Made by a program: the position numbers and the translations under genes. 58,096 bases of DNA from DAOMFM01 sp035429825 (GTDB lineage: Bacteria; Acidobacteriota; Blastocatellia; UBA7656; JADIYM01), in contig JBGAKX010000012.1 in NCBI GenBank assembly GCA_044224215.1, forward strand, positions 1 to 58,096, written 5' to 3'. Positions within the stretch are counted from its first letter, which is position 1. Each line of letters begins with the position of its first letter. This document shows positions 26,358-34,863 of the stretch, in pieces. The notes under the pieces are model-generated. The model was not told the origin of the DNA. It saw nothing but the letters and a program-made list of their open reading frames with translations, and made no database searches.

Positions 26358-27554
26358 GTGTACAGGCTGTCGCTTCGTCAAATCGTACTGATCGCGGTTG
26401 TTTCGTCTTTCGTGGCAACCGCCGGCACGCTCGCCGTTCACTGGTCCATCGACAGACCGGGCGCGACCGGATCGGCTTCGACGTCCGACACGTCCGAGCC
26501 TCAGCGAACGGGCGCGGCTGGCCGTGCATATGCCGGCGCGGACGAGCAGAACAATATCGACATCTACCGAGACGTGTCGCCTGGCGTCGTAAACATTACG
26601 ACTACTGCGGTTATCGAGACGATGTTCGGGGCGTACCCGCAGAAGGGAAGCGGGTCGGGCTCGATCATCGACGTCGAAGGTCGCAAGGTGGTGCTGACAA
26701 ACTTTCACGTCGTGCGCGAAGCCGTTCAGGCCGGCGGCGGCAGCTCGTCGATCGAGGTGTCGTTCTCGGACAAGTCCTCGTACCCGGCGACCGTGCTTGG
26801 CGTCGACCCCGACCACGACATCGCCGTTCTGAAGATCGACGCACCGGCGGCCAAGCTCCACGTCGTCCCGATCGGTTCGTCGGCCGGGCTCGAGGTCGGC
26901 CAGAAGGTGCTCGCGATCGGAAATCCGTTCGGTCTCGACAATACGCTCACGACCGGGATCATCAGCGCGCTCGAACGTCCGCTTCGGTCGCCGTCGGGCG
27001 AGCAGATCTCGGGCGTCATTCAGACCGATGCCGCGATCAACCCGGGCAACTCGGGCGGTCCGCTGCTGAATTCGCGAGGCGAGATGATCGGCATCAACAC
27101 GGCGATCTTCTCAGAGTCCGGCGGGAACGTCGGAATCGGGTTCGCCGTTCCCATCGACACCGCAAAGACAGTCCTTCCGGAACTTATCGCGTCAGGCCGA
27201 CTCGCGCGGGCGTCTATGGGAATTTCGTTCGCATCGATGACGCCGCGGATCGCACGCGTGTTGGGAGTCGATTCCTCGATGACGGGACTGGTGGTCACGG
27301 GCGTCGAGCAGGGGAGCCCGGCTGCGCGCGCCGGTCTGAGGCCCGTGCAGAACACCGGGTCGGGGTACGTCGTCGGCGACGTGATCACGGCCATCGACGG
27401 CCACGAGATGCGTGCCAACTCGGATCTCTCTGCCGTGCTGAACCAGAAGAGGCCCGGCGACACGATTCTTGTCGAATTCGTTCGCGGCGGTCGTCCGGGG
27501 CGCGTTTCCGTAACGCTCGGACAGGCGCCTGCCCGACTTCAGCGGCGGCTCTAA
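26358..27554 (+). CDS. HtrA/DegP-family serine protease with PDZ domain
   Basis: 398 residues. GTG 26358 is fixed by AAGGAGG 8 bases upstream. An uncleaved-looking N-terminal membrane helix (about 8-28) anchors it with the protease in the periplasm. The trypsin-like domain (about 70-270) has the full triad: His117 in LTNFHVV, Asp154 in DPDHDIAVLK and Ser232 in NPGNSGGPLL. One C-terminal PDZ domain (about 285-390) contains GLVVTGVEQGSPAARAGLRP. With a single PDZ and membrane anchor it resembles DegS more than DegP. It would degrade misfolded envelope proteins or cleave a stress regulator. The adjacent sppA suggests an envelope quality-control locus. Confidence 0.93.
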   Translation: MYRLSLRQIVLIAVVSSFVATAGTLAVHWSIDRPGATGSASTSDTSEPQRTGAAGRAYAGADEQNNIDIYRDVSPGVVNITTTAVIETMFGAYPQKGSGSGSIIDVEGRKVVLTNFHVVREAVQAGGGSSSIEVSFSDKSSYPATVLGVDPDHDIAVLKIDAPAAKLHVVPIGSSAGLEVGQKVLAIGNPFGLDNTLTTGIISALERPLRSPSGEQISGVIQTDAAINPGNSGGPLLNSRGEMIGINTAIFSESGGNVGIGFAVPIDTAKTVLPELIASGRLARASMGISFASMTPRIARVLGVDSSMTGLVVTGVEQGSPAARAGLRPVQNTGSGYVVGDVITAIDGHEMRANSDLSAVLNQKRPGDTILVEFVRGGRPGRVSVTLGQAPARLQRRL

Positions 27555-27580
27555 GCCGTCGAACGCGGGGAACCGTTTCG

Positions 27581-27637
27581 CAAGGCGGCCGGTCCAGGTG
27601 TCACCGGCCGCCTTGCTTGCCTGACACCCCTTTTTTT
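27581..27637 (+). terminator. Intrinsic terminator after htrA with an overlapping second hairpin
   Basis: A perfect 13-bp inverted repeat (27581-27593 with 27603-27615, loop 9) follows htrA. A second repeat, GGTGTCA (27597-27603) with TGACACC (27622-27628), uses the loop of the first and ends 2 bases before TTTTTTT (27631-27637). The first is strong but 15 bases from the T run; the second is flush with it. Confidence 0.7.
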
Positions 27638-27734
27638 GCTAACTTCCCTAGCTGCAAATCTTAACCGAAACCCTGCACCTCCAATTCGCGTATCAGCGAG
27701 TCGCCTGAATGCGCGACAAGGGGGTCCCAAAGTT

Positions 27735-28658
27735 ATGGACAAGCGCCAGTTGACCCGCATCATCGCGGGGGCAGTCATTGCTCTCGTGATATTCGGCGTA
27801 CTGATTGCCATCGTGGCAGCGACGCTGTCGCGCGACGGCGGTCTGTTCGGGCCGTCGGGCGATCGCGTGGCGCTGGTGAAACTGCAGGGCGTCATATACG
27901 ACTCGGCGCCCGTCGTCAGAAACCTCCGCCGGTATGCAGATGACGCGAGGGTCAAGGCGATCGTGCTGCGTGTGGACAGTCCGGGTGGAGGCGTCGCCGC
28001 ATCGCAGGAGATCTACCAGGAACTCAACAGGCTGCGGACCGAAAAGAACAAGAAGATCGTCGTGTCCATGGGCAGCGTCGCCGCGTCGGGCGGCTACTAT
28101 GTTGCGTGTGCCGCCGACCACGTCGTCGCAAACCCTGGCACGGTGACGGGTTCCATCGGCGTCATCGCGGAGTGGTACAACTATGGCGCGCTGCTCAACT
28201 GGGCTGGCCTGAAGCCCGAGGTCATCAAGAGCGGTGCGCTCAAGGACATGGGCTCGCCAGTGCGGCCGATGACGGACGAGGAGCGGCTTGTGTTGCAGTC
28301 GATGATCGACCGGCTGTACAACCAGTTCGTCGGTGTTGTCGTCACGGCGCGGTCCGGGCATCAGGGACTCGACGAAACGCGCATTCGAGCGCTCGCGGAC
28401 GGGCGCGTGTTCACTGGCGACGAGGCGCTGCAGTACGGCTTTGTCGACGAACTCGGCGACGAGCGCACGGCAATTCTGAGCGCTGCGCGCATGGTCAACA
28501 TTCAGGGCGAGCCGATCGTCGTCGAACCGCCGCCCGAGAAGTCCTATACGATCCTTGACCTGCTGACAAAGACTGACGTGACGGAACTGTCGTCGCGCGG
28601 CCTTCCCGGCGGCTCACCGTCGGGAGCGTCGATGCAGTTTGGCTACGTCTGGAAGTGA
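27735..28658 (+). CDS. sppA: Signal peptide peptidase SppA, short (36-kDa) type
   Basis: 307 residues from ATG 27735, preceded by AAGGGGG at 10 bases. One N-terminal helix (about 8-29) anchors it in the inner membrane, with the catalytic domain outside. The Ser-Lys dyad is Ser118 in GSVAASGGYY and Lys170 in IKSGALKDMGSP, 52 residues apart as in the short SppA proteins. Oxyanion elements RVDSPGGGVAAS and TGSIGVI are intact. It degrades leftover signal peptides in the membrane. Confidence 0.95.
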   Translation: MDKRQLTRIIAGAVIALVIFGVLIAIVAATLSRDGGLFGPSGDRVALVKLQGVIYDSAPVVRNLRRYADDARVKAIVLRVDSPGGGVAASQEIYQELNRLRTEKNKKIVVSMGSVAASGGYYVACAADHVVANPGTVTGSIGVIAEWYNYGALLNWAGLKPEVIKSGALKDMGSPVRPMTDEERLVLQSMIDRLYNQFVGVVVTARSGHQGLDETRIRALADGRVFTGDEALQYGFVDELGDERTAILSAARMVNIQGEPIVVEPPPEKSYTILDLLTKTDVTELSSRGLPGGSPSGASMQFGYVWK

Positions 28659-28708
28659 TGCTGGAACTCGCGAGTCGAGACACACGTGATTGAATGTGAG
28701 GAGGCGTA

Positions 28709-29038
28709 ATGACAAAGGCTGAACTCGTTGAAGAGGTCGCGCGCGCCGCGGAACTTACAAAGAAGGACTCTGAGGTCATCGTCGACGAGGTGTTCAAGAG
28801 CATCATCGTATCGCTGAACAACGGCGAGAAGATCGAGCTCCGCGGATTCGGCAGTTTCCGCGTGCGCGAGCGCGGGCCCCGGCGCGGGCGGAACCCGAAG
28901 ACGGGCGATCCGGTCGACATTCCGGCCAAGCGCGTTCCGTACTTCAAGCCCGGGAAGTTCCTCAAGGAGATGATCAACCGCGATGCGGATGGCAACCTCA
29001 TTCCCGGCGCGCTCGATTTTGACGACGACGACGACTAG
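28709..29038 (+). CDS. HU/IHF-family DNA-binding protein
   Basis: 109 residues. MTKAELVEEVARAAELTKKD and IELRGFGSFRVRERGPRRGR are the HU/IHF hallmarks, followed by NPKTGDPVDIPAKRVPYFKPGK in the DNA-binding arm region. The arm tip has N-P, as in HU/IHF proteins that intercalate a proline. Unusually for the approximately 90-residue family, it has an acidic tail ending in five Asp residues. GAGGAGG precedes ATG 28709. Functions in DNA bending and nucleoid structure. Confidence 0.95.
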   Translation: MTKAELVEEVARAAELTKKDSEVIVDEVFKSIIVSLNNGEKIELRGFGSFRVRERGPRRGRNPKTGDPVDIPAKRVPYFKPGKFLKEMINRDADGNLIPGALDFDDDDD

Positions 29039-29068
29039 ACGAGCACGCCGCTCCTGAGGGTGGGAGCA

Positions 29069-29569
29069 ATGGATTTTGTTTGGAGCCCTTGGCGGTACCA
29101 CTACATCCGCGCCAACGCGGACGGCGTGCACTCGCCCGAGGGGTGCGTCTTCTGCCTAGCGCCGCGCGCGGAGGATCTTCGCAGCACGCTGGTCGTCGAA
29201 CGCGGCGAACGGTGCTATGTCATCCTCAACCTGTACCCGTATACCAGCGGACACGTGATGGTCGTTCCCTACGAGCACGCATCGTCGCTGACCGACATCG
29301 ACGATGCAACGTCCAACGAGATGATGCTGCTGGTTCGGCGGACCCAGGGCGTGCTTGATGCCGTCTACCGGCCTGACGGGTACAATATCGGAATGAACCT
29401 CGGGAAATCGGCCGGCGCGGGCATCGACCAGCACCTGCACATGCACGTCGTGCCCAGATGGGTTGGCGACGCGAATTTCGTGTCGGTCATTGGCGAGACG
29501 CGTGTCATTCCCGAGGACCTGTCGGTAACCTATGACAAGCTGGTCCGGTGTTTCGCAGAGTGTCGCTGA
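29069..29569 (+). CDS. HIT-family nucleotide hydrolase/phosphorylase (Ap4A-type)
   Basis: 166 residues from ATG 29069, with GAGGG 8 bases upstream; a GTG at 29060 is less well placed. The histidine triad is HLHMHVVPRW, and a Cys pair in GCVFC near the N-terminus is typical of this branch. The opening DFVWSPWRYHYI is the common start of bacterial HIT proteins related to Ap4A phosphorylase. It would cleave dinucleoside polyphosphates or nucleoside phosphoramidates in the cytoplasm. The exact substrate cannot be read from sequence. Confidence 0.92.
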   Translation: MDFVWSPWRYHYIRANADGVHSPEGCVFCLAPRAEDLRSTLVVERGERCYVILNLYPYTSGHVMVVPYEHASSLTDIDDATSNEMMLLVRRTQGVLDAVYRPDGYNIGMNLGKSAGAGIDQHLHMHVVPRWVGDANFVSVIGETRVIPEDLSVTYDKLVRCFAECR

Positions 29570-29594
29570 CTCGATACGAGGACGGAGGTATCGC

Positions 29595-30620
29595 ATGATT
29601 CGCTGGTCGGTTCGACAGCTCATGGTCGCGGGTATTCTTGCGATCCTCGGTTTCCCGGGTTCAGCACGACCCGCGCAGGACGAGTCGATCGGAGGCGGGC
29701 GCGGCAGCACAATCAACGGTACGATCGAGATCGACGGCGGCGGCCGCGTGTCAGAGCGTTACGAGGTGATCGTCCAGCAGGTCACGGGGGCAGGTGACCG
29801 GCGCGTCATCAGCGATCCGACCGGAAAGTTCTACGTGCCCGGCATGAAACCGGGCACGTACACGCTGTCGATTCGACCTTCACGAACGTCCCAGTTTCAG
29901 GACGCATCCACGGACGTGGACATCTACTCGGGCGACCCGAGGACCACGTATGTGGTCACGATCTTCCTCAAGTTGAGGGATCAACAGGTACTCACGCGAA
30001 CGCCGAGTGGCCGGTTGTTCTCGGCACAGGAATCCGACTCGTCGGTACCAAAGGAGGCCCGCAAGGAGTACAAGGCGGGCGTGAAGGCGGCACATTCCAA
30101 TGAGGCGGCAGAAGCGGTGACCAGGTTTCGCAACGCGATACGCATTGCGCCCGATTACCTGTTTGCTCTTAACGATTTGGGAGTGCAGCTCACGCGAATG
30201 GGCCAGTACCAGGAGTCGGCGGAGTTGCTGCGAAAGGCGGTAGCCATAGCGCCCACGTCGTTCCCTCCCCACCTGAATCTCGCAATCTCGCTTCTCGGCC
30301 TCCACGACGTCAATCAGGCGCAGGCCGAAGTAAAGACCGCGCTCTCAATCGATCCTTCCGCGCACGACGCCCTGTTCCTGTCGGGAACGGTCGAGCGCAA
30401 GCTCGGCAACACCGATGCGGCGATCGATGCATTTCAGAAGGCGTTCGACGCAGGCGGGGCCGACGCCGTGCTCGCCGAGTTCGAGCTCGGACAGCTGTAC
30501 GACTCGCTCAACCAACCCTACGCAGCGGCCAAGGCCTACAAGGTCTTTCTGCAGTTCGTCAACACGGGGCCTCAGGCCGACATAGCGCGGCAGCGACTCA
30601 AGGCGATGGGAGTCGCGTAG
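29595..30620 (+). CDS. Secreted TPR protein with N-terminal beta-sandwich domain
   Basis: 341 residues from ATG 29595, with GGAGG at 6 bases. A signal peptide (about 1-27, LMVAGILAILGFPGSARPA) is followed by a carboxypeptidase-regulatory-like beta domain (about 38-125; TGKFYVPGMKPGTYTLSIRP). At least four TPR units follow (about 150-335; NDLGVQLTRMGQYQESAELL, AIDAFQKAF). Similar secreted TPR proteins with regulatory-like domains occur in acidobacteria. No catalytic motif is seen, so a periplasmic scaffold is the safest description. Confidence 0.8.
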   Translation: MIRWSVRQLMVAGILAILGFPGSARPAQDESIGGGRGSTINGTIEIDGGGRVSERYEVIVQQVTGAGDRRVISDPTGKFYVPGMKPGTYTLSIRPSRTSQFQDASTDVDIYSGDPRTTYVVTIFLKLRDQQVLTRTPSGRLFSAQESDSSVPKEARKEYKAGVKAAHSNEAAEAVTRFRNAIRIAPDYLFALNDLGVQLTRMGQYQESAELLRKAVAIAPTSFPPHLNLAISLLGLHDVNQAQAEVKTALSIDPSAHDALFLSGTVERKLGNTDAAIDAFQKAFDAGGADAVLAEFELGQLYDSLNQPYAAAKAYKVFLQFVNTGPQADIARQRLKAMGVA

Positions 30621-30758
30621 ACCGAGGCTGCGCGGTACGTTCCTGCATTGTGATTCGTTTGGTCGCTTACGAGGCTCGAACCTGGGCCGTTGCGCGACTT
30701 CCAATCCCATGCGTGTGCGGCGTGGCGGACGGGGTCGTGCGGACACGCGCCGGGAGTG

Positions 30759-30770
30759 TGGAACGTTCCA
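30759..30770. promoter_or_regulatory. 12-bp perfect palindrome, candidate operator
   Basis: TGGAACGTTCCA lies 53 bases upstream of the -35 box of the small peptide gene. The surrounding gap 30621-30875 (255 bases) contains this palindrome, the promoter below and no convincing gene. Confidence 0.35.
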
Positions 30771-30822
30771 AGTATCAGAAATTGTGAGACTTGCGGCGTT
30801 ACAATAGTTTACAAAGCCGTGT

Positions 30823-30851
30823 TTGATTTCACGGGGTCGCTTTGATATGGT
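30823..30851 (+). promoter_or_regulatory. Candidate sigma-70 promoter of the 27-residue peptide gene
   Basis: TTGATT (30823-30828), a 17-base spacer and TATGGT (30846-30851). Transcription would start about 18 bases before the small gene's AUG and include its AAGGAGG at 30863-30869. Confidence 0.55.
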
Positions 30852-30875
30852 ACGGCCTTCCGAAGGAGGCTCGCG

Positions 30876-30959
30876 ATGGGAATCATCAAGGCTATCGTGT
30901 ATCTGATAGTCGTCATCCTCAGCCTCATTTTGCTTCTTGGGCGGTTCATGGCGGCTTGA
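30876..30959 (+). CDS. 27-residue single-helix membrane peptide
   Basis: ATG 30876 to TGA 30957-30959. The perfect SD AAGGAGG is 6 bases upstream. The peptide has a short N-terminus with one lysine (MGIIKA), an uninterrupted hydrophobic stretch of about 18 residues (IVYLIVVILSLILLLG), then Arg and a short end. It would insert as a single helix. It is bracketed by its own promoter and intrinsic terminator, which argues for a dedicated unit rather than a leader peptide of purH. Size and shape fit small membrane regulators (for example of transporters or kinases) or a type I toxin; the low charge gives no further hint. No homologue is recognised. Confidence 0.65.
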   Translation: MGIIKAIVYLIVVILSLILLLGRFMAA

Positions 30960-30990
30960 TAACCGTCCGCTGAGAAGTGATAGAGTTCGT

Positions 30991-31029
30991 CGGGCGAGCG
31001 ACGCTCAATGCGTGTCGTTCGCCCGTTTT
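30991..31029 (+). terminator. Intrinsic terminator between the small peptide gene and purH
   Basis: CGGGCGAGCGAC (30991-31002) pairs with GTCGTTCGCCCG (31014-31025) as a 12-bp stem with one G-U pair and an 11-base loop, followed by TTTTC. It lies 31 bases after the small gene's stop and 34 bases before purH. Confidence 0.8.
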
Positions 31030-31062
31030 CTCGTTTACGGCACGCTGAGGAGGATCGTTACG

Positions 31063-32640
31063 GTGAAGAAGATCACGCGAGCGCTTGTAAGCGTCTCGGA
31101 CAAGACCGGCCTTGAACCGTTTGCGCGCGCGCTCGCCGCGCTCGGCATCGAGATCGTATCGACCGGCGGTACGGCTCGAACGCTGTCGGAGCTCGGCATC
31201 CCCGTCCGGGAGATCTCCGAGCTGACGGGGTTCCCCGAGATGCTCGACGGCAGAGTGAAGACGCTCCACCCGATGGTTCACGGTGGAATCCTCCACATCC
31301 GCGAGGACGAGACGCATCGCCGGCAGGTCGCCGAGCACGGCATCCAGCCGATCGATCTCGTGGTCGTCAACCTGTATCCGTTCCAGCAGACCGTCGCGAA
31401 GGAGGGCGTCACGCCGTCCGATGCGATCGAGAACATCGACATCGGTGGTCCGTCGATGATCCGGTCGGCCGCAAAGAACTTCAACGACGTGGCGGTGGTC
31501 GTGGATCCGGCGGACTACTCGCGGGTGGTCGAAGAGCTCGAACGCAACGAAGGTTACCTGTCGAATGTCACCCGGCTGCGCCTTGCGCGGAGCGCATTCG
31601 AGACGACGTCGGCCTATGACCGCGCCGTCGCGCAGTTTCTGGTCAATCGGGTTCAGCTGGACATGGAGACGGGCGAACTCTCGGTCATCGACAGCGAGTT
31701 GCTGCCGCCGCGGTTGGCGCTCGAGATGAAACGCGAAGCGGGTCTGCGCTACGGCGAGAACCCGCACCAGCGCGCCGCGCTCTACAGCGAGGGCGATCGT
31801 CGCGGCGTTGCCGGCGCAGTGCAGCTCCAGGGCAAGGAGCTTTCATACAACAACTATCTCGATCTCGATGCGGCGTGGTCGCTCGTCTGCGAGTTCACCG
31901 AGGACACGGCGTGCGCGATCATCAAGCACACGAATCCGTGTGGTGCCGCGACGGGTCGAACCGTTCGCAGCGCATACGAGCGCGCGCTCGCGACCGATCC
32001 GGTGTCGGCATTCGGCTCGATCATCGCGTTCAATGCGCCCGTGGACGGTGAAACCGCGACCGCGCTCTCGGAATTGTTCGTGGAAGCGATCGCCGCGCCC
32101 GACTTCACGACGGACGCACTCGAGACGTTCCGGAAGAAGAAGAACCTGCGGATCATGCGCGTTGGCGCCGGCGAGTCCCCGGTGGAGCTCGAGCTGCGCC
32201 GTATCTCGGGCGGCGTGCTGGTTCAGGAGCGCGACGCGGGCCGCATCAACGTCGAGGACCTGCGCATCGTGACCGAGCGCAAACCGACGTTCGAAGAGAC
32301 GCGCGCGCTGTTGTTTGCGTGGACGCTCGTCAAGCACGTCAAGTCGAATGCCATCGTGTACGCGAGTGACGGCCAGCTGGTGGGTGTCGGCGCCGGGCAG
32401 ATGAGCCGTGTGGACTCCGTGCGACTGGGTGCATCCAAGGCCAAATTGCCGCTCGAGGGAACTGTTGTCGCGTCGGATGCGTTCTTTCCTTTTCGGGACG
32501 GACTCGACGAGGCCGCAAGTCACGGAATTCGTGCCGTGATTCAGCCCGGCGGGTCGGTACGCGACGAAGAGGTCATTGCGGCGGCGGACGAACATGGAAT
32601 CGCGATGGTCTTCACCGGAATGCGGCATTTCAAGCACTAA
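31063..32640 (+). CDS. purH: Bifunctional AICAR transformylase/IMP cyclohydrolase
   Basis: 525 residues from GTG 31063, set by GAGGAGG 9 bases upstream. It performs the last two steps of IMP synthesis. The N-terminal cyclohydrolase domain has ITRALVSVSDKTGLEPFARA, STGGTARTL and GRVKTLHPMVHGGIL. The C-terminal transformylase domain has RYGENPHQRAALYSE, the catalytic Lys-His in AIIKHTNPCGAA, and SDAFFPFRDGLDEAASHG. It is complete and of normal length. It is separated from the upstream peptide gene by a terminator, so it probably has its own promoter or is read through. purD lies 9 kb downstream. Confidence 0.97.
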   Translation: MKKITRALVSVSDKTGLEPFARALAALGIEIVSTGGTARTLSELGIPVREISELTGFPEMLDGRVKTLHPMVHGGILHIREDETHRRQVAEHGIQPIDLVVVNLYPFQQTVAKEGVTPSDAIENIDIGGPSMIRSAAKNFNDVAVVVDPADYSRVVEELERNEGYLSNVTRLRLARSAFETTSAYDRAVAQFLVNRVQLDMETGELSVIDSELLPPRLALEMKREAGLRYGENPHQRAALYSEGDRRGVAGAVQLQGKELSYNNYLDLDAAWSLVCEFTEDTACAIIKHTNPCGAATGRTVRSAYERALATDPVSAFGSIIAFNAPVDGETATALSELFVEAIAAPDFTTDALETFRKKKNLRIMRVGAGESPVELELRRISGGVLVQERDAGRINVEDLRIVTERKPTFEETRALLFAWTLVKHVKSNAIVYASDGQLVGVGAGQMSRVDSVRLGASKAKLPLEGTVVASDAFFPFRDGLDEAASHGIRAVIQPGGSVRDEEVIAAADEHGIAMVFTGMRHFKH

Positions 32641-32710
32641 CGTGCCCAGTCCTCCAGCGGTCCTCTCGGTCTGAGGGAGGCGGAATCGGGCACAGGCACA
32701 GGGAGATCCA

Positions 32711-33691
32711 ATGAGCGAATCCGGCGACACGACGTTTCGATGCTCGTACTGCGGACAGCGCAACAACCTTGCGGAGGGCCGCTCGGTCGACACGGCACGA
32801 TGCGGTCGTTGCCGGTTGCCCCATCGGGCCGAGCCGCATCGGAAGTTCGCCGTGCTCGACTCCACCGCGTACATCCATCCGCTCGATGCGCAGGCGCTCA
32901 GCGCCCTGCGTGCAATTCCCGGCGTGGACACCATTCTCAAGAAGCTCATCGAGATCACCGGCGAGAGCTATCTGAGGGTCATGGCGAACGCGAACACGGT
33001 GAAGGTCGGCCCCGACCAGTACCCGGACCTCGACGCCAAGCTCGACGTTGTCTGCTGCACGCTTGGCGTGCCCAAGCCGGACCTGTACGTGACGGTCGTG
33101 GATCCCATCTTCGGAACGGGGCTGGGATTCAACGCGATGACGACCGGTGTCGAAAAGCCTTTCATCATCGGCTTTGCAAACCTGCTCGAGCGGCTCGACG
33201 AGCGCGAGATCCTCGCCGTGCTCGCTCACGAAGTGGGCCACATCCACGCCGAGCACATGCTCTATACGACGGCTGCCCGGCTGCTCGCCGCCATCACCGA
33301 ATTTCTGCTTGCATCGAATCCTGTCACGGCGACGATCGGTCTGCTCGTGAACATGACGATCCGGGTCGCGCTCATCAACTGGTACCAGAAGGCCGAGCTC
33401 AGCTGCGACCGCGCGGCCTTGCTGGTCGTCCAGGACCACGACGTGATGGTGTCGGCGATGCTGAAGCTCGCCGGCGGCCTGATGGCCGGAAGGACCGTGA
33501 ATCCCGAGGCGTTCATCGCGCAGGCGCGCGAGTTCGACAAGAAGTACGAGGAGCGGATGGTCGACAAGTTCTGGACGATCATCGCCGCGTCGGGACGCAC
33601 GCACCCGTTCCCCGTGTGGCGGGTCGCCGAGATCCTGAAGTGGGTCGAATCCGGGGACTATGAGAAGGTGCTGGCCCGAGCCGACGCGTAA
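32711..33691 (+). CDS. Zinc-ribbon M48-family metallopeptidase
   Basis: 326 residues. An N-terminal zinc ribbon (Cys11, Cys14, Cys31, Cys34 in CSYCGQRNN and CGRCRLPHR) precedes an M48 peptidase domain with HEVGHIHAEH (His173, Glu174, His177) and the downstream third-ligand region YQKAELSCDRAALLV. Hydrophobic segments follow the catalytic helix (about 185-220). M48 enzymes such as HtpX and Loi degrade membrane proteins. GGGAG precedes ATG 32711. The ribbon at the N-terminus recurs in the rhomboid and in the signalling cluster of this window. Confidence 0.9.
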   Translation: MSESGDTTFRCSYCGQRNNLAEGRSVDTARCGRCRLPHRAEPHRKFAVLDSTAYIHPLDAQALSALRAIPGVDTILKKLIEITGESYLRVMANANTVKVGPDQYPDLDAKLDVVCCTLGVPKPDLYVTVVDPIFGTGLGFNAMTTGVEKPFIIGFANLLERLDEREILAVLAHEVGHIHAEHMLYTTAARLLAAITEFLLASNPVTATIGLLVNMTIRVALINWYQKAELSCDRAALLVVQDHDVMVSAMLKLAGGLMAGRTVNPEAFIAQAREFDKKYEERMVDKFWTIIAASGRTHPFPVWRVAEILKWVESGDYEKVLARADA

Positions 33692-33744
33692 CGCCCTGTA
33701 AACAGTCGTTTTGCTTTGCGGGTGTGCTGGTTTACCCTGTGGCC

Positions 33745-34860
33745 ATGCGGGTGCTTCAGATCTGCTCGGCAGAGGGCATCGGTGGCGGAGAGGTTCACGT
33801 CGCGGACTTGTCGGTCGGACTTCACGAACGGGGAGTCCACGTCGAGATTGCCACGAGACCCGCGAGCAGCCTTCGGGATCTCGTCACCGCCAAGCTCGGT
33901 TCGGATGCCGCGTTCGAATGGCATACGGTGCCGCTGCGGAACGCCACGGATCTGTTTTCGATTCGCCGCCTGTCGCGGATCATCGAATCGAATCACATCG
34001 ACATCGTCCACGCACACGTCGCGCGCGACTATCCCGTTGCCGCGCTGGCGGCGACCCCCGGGCACCGGGCGTCCCTGGTGCTCACGCGCCACCACTACCT
34101 GCCGATCCGCGGGAACATCGTCTATCGCCGGCTGCTGGCAAAGGCGACGATCATCGCAGTCTCGGAGAGCGTTCGGCGCACGGTCTGCGAGAGCCTGGGC
34201 GTGAACTCGCGCCAGGTCGTCACCATTCCGAACTGGGTTGACCTTACGCAATACGCGCAGCCGCGCGAGCGATCCGTCGGTCGCCAGACGTACGGTCTGA
34301 CGCGTCGCGTCGCCGTTGCATTGATCGGTCAGATCATTCCGCTCAAGGGCCATGAGGAGTTTCTCGAAGCCGCCGCGATCGTCGCCGGCGCGCGGACCGA
34401 CGTGGAGTTCCTTGTCGCCGGCGAGGACAGCGAGCCGGGCAAGCCGTTTGAAACGCGGCTTCGGCGGCGAGTCAAGGAGCTTGGCCTCGAGGCGCTCGTG
34501 CGGTTTGTGGGATATCAACCGGACCTTCCGGGACTGCTTGCCGCCGTCGACGCGGTCGCGGTTCCATCGTGGAACGAGGCGTTTGGCCTGGTTGCCGCCG
34601 AGGCCATGGCAGCTGGTCGCGCCGTGGTTGCATCGCGCGTCGGGGGATTGGCCGAGCTGATCGACGACGGAGTGACGGGCATGCTCGTGCCGCCAAAGGA
34701 CAGCCGGCAGCTCGCTGCGGCGATCCTCAAGCTTGCCGAGAACCCGGCGCTTGTCGAGCATCTCGGGCTCCATGCCCGCGCCGACGCGCATCGGTTTGCC
34801 CGCGGTCGCGGAATCGAGGCGGTGATGCAGGTGTACGAGCGCACCCGCATGGGACGTTAG
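33745..34860 (+). CDS. Family 4 glycosyltransferase
   Basis: 371 residues from ATG 33745; an in-frame GTG at 33724 is possible, and neither start has a good SD. GT-B fold: the N-terminal half has ICSAEGIGGGEVHVADL (glycine-rich, family 4) and the C-terminal half has VALIGQIIPLKGHEEFLEAA and the donor-site motif EAFGLVAAEAMAAGRAVVAS. It would transfer a sugar from a nucleotide donor to a lipid or glycan on the inner membrane. It stands alone without a polysaccharide cluster, and its end is 3 bases from the convergent metalloprotease gene. Confidence 0.92.
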   Translation: MRVLQICSAEGIGGGEVHVADLSVGLHERGVHVEIATRPASSLRDLVTAKLGSDAAFEWHTVPLRNATDLFSIRRLSRIIESNHIDIVHAHVARDYPVAALAATPGHRASLVLTRHHYLPIRGNIVYRRLLAKATIIAVSESVRRTVCESLGVNSRQVVTIPNWVDLTQYAQPRERSVGRQTYGLTRRVAVALIGQIIPLKGHEEFLEAAAIVAGARTDVEFLVAGEDSEPGKPFETRLRRRVKELGLEALVRFVGYQPDLPGLLAAVDAVAVPSWNEAFGLVAAEAMAAGRAVVASRVGGLAELIDDGVTGMLVPPKDSRQLAAAILKLAENPALVEHLGLHARADAHRFARGRGIEAVMQVYERTRMGR

Positions 34861-34863
34861 CCG

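Noticed and set aside
30670..30740. tRNA-like segment on the minus strand with GGTTCGAGCC
   Set aside because: A T-loop-like string is present, but no pairing acceptor, D or anticodon arms could be built around it.
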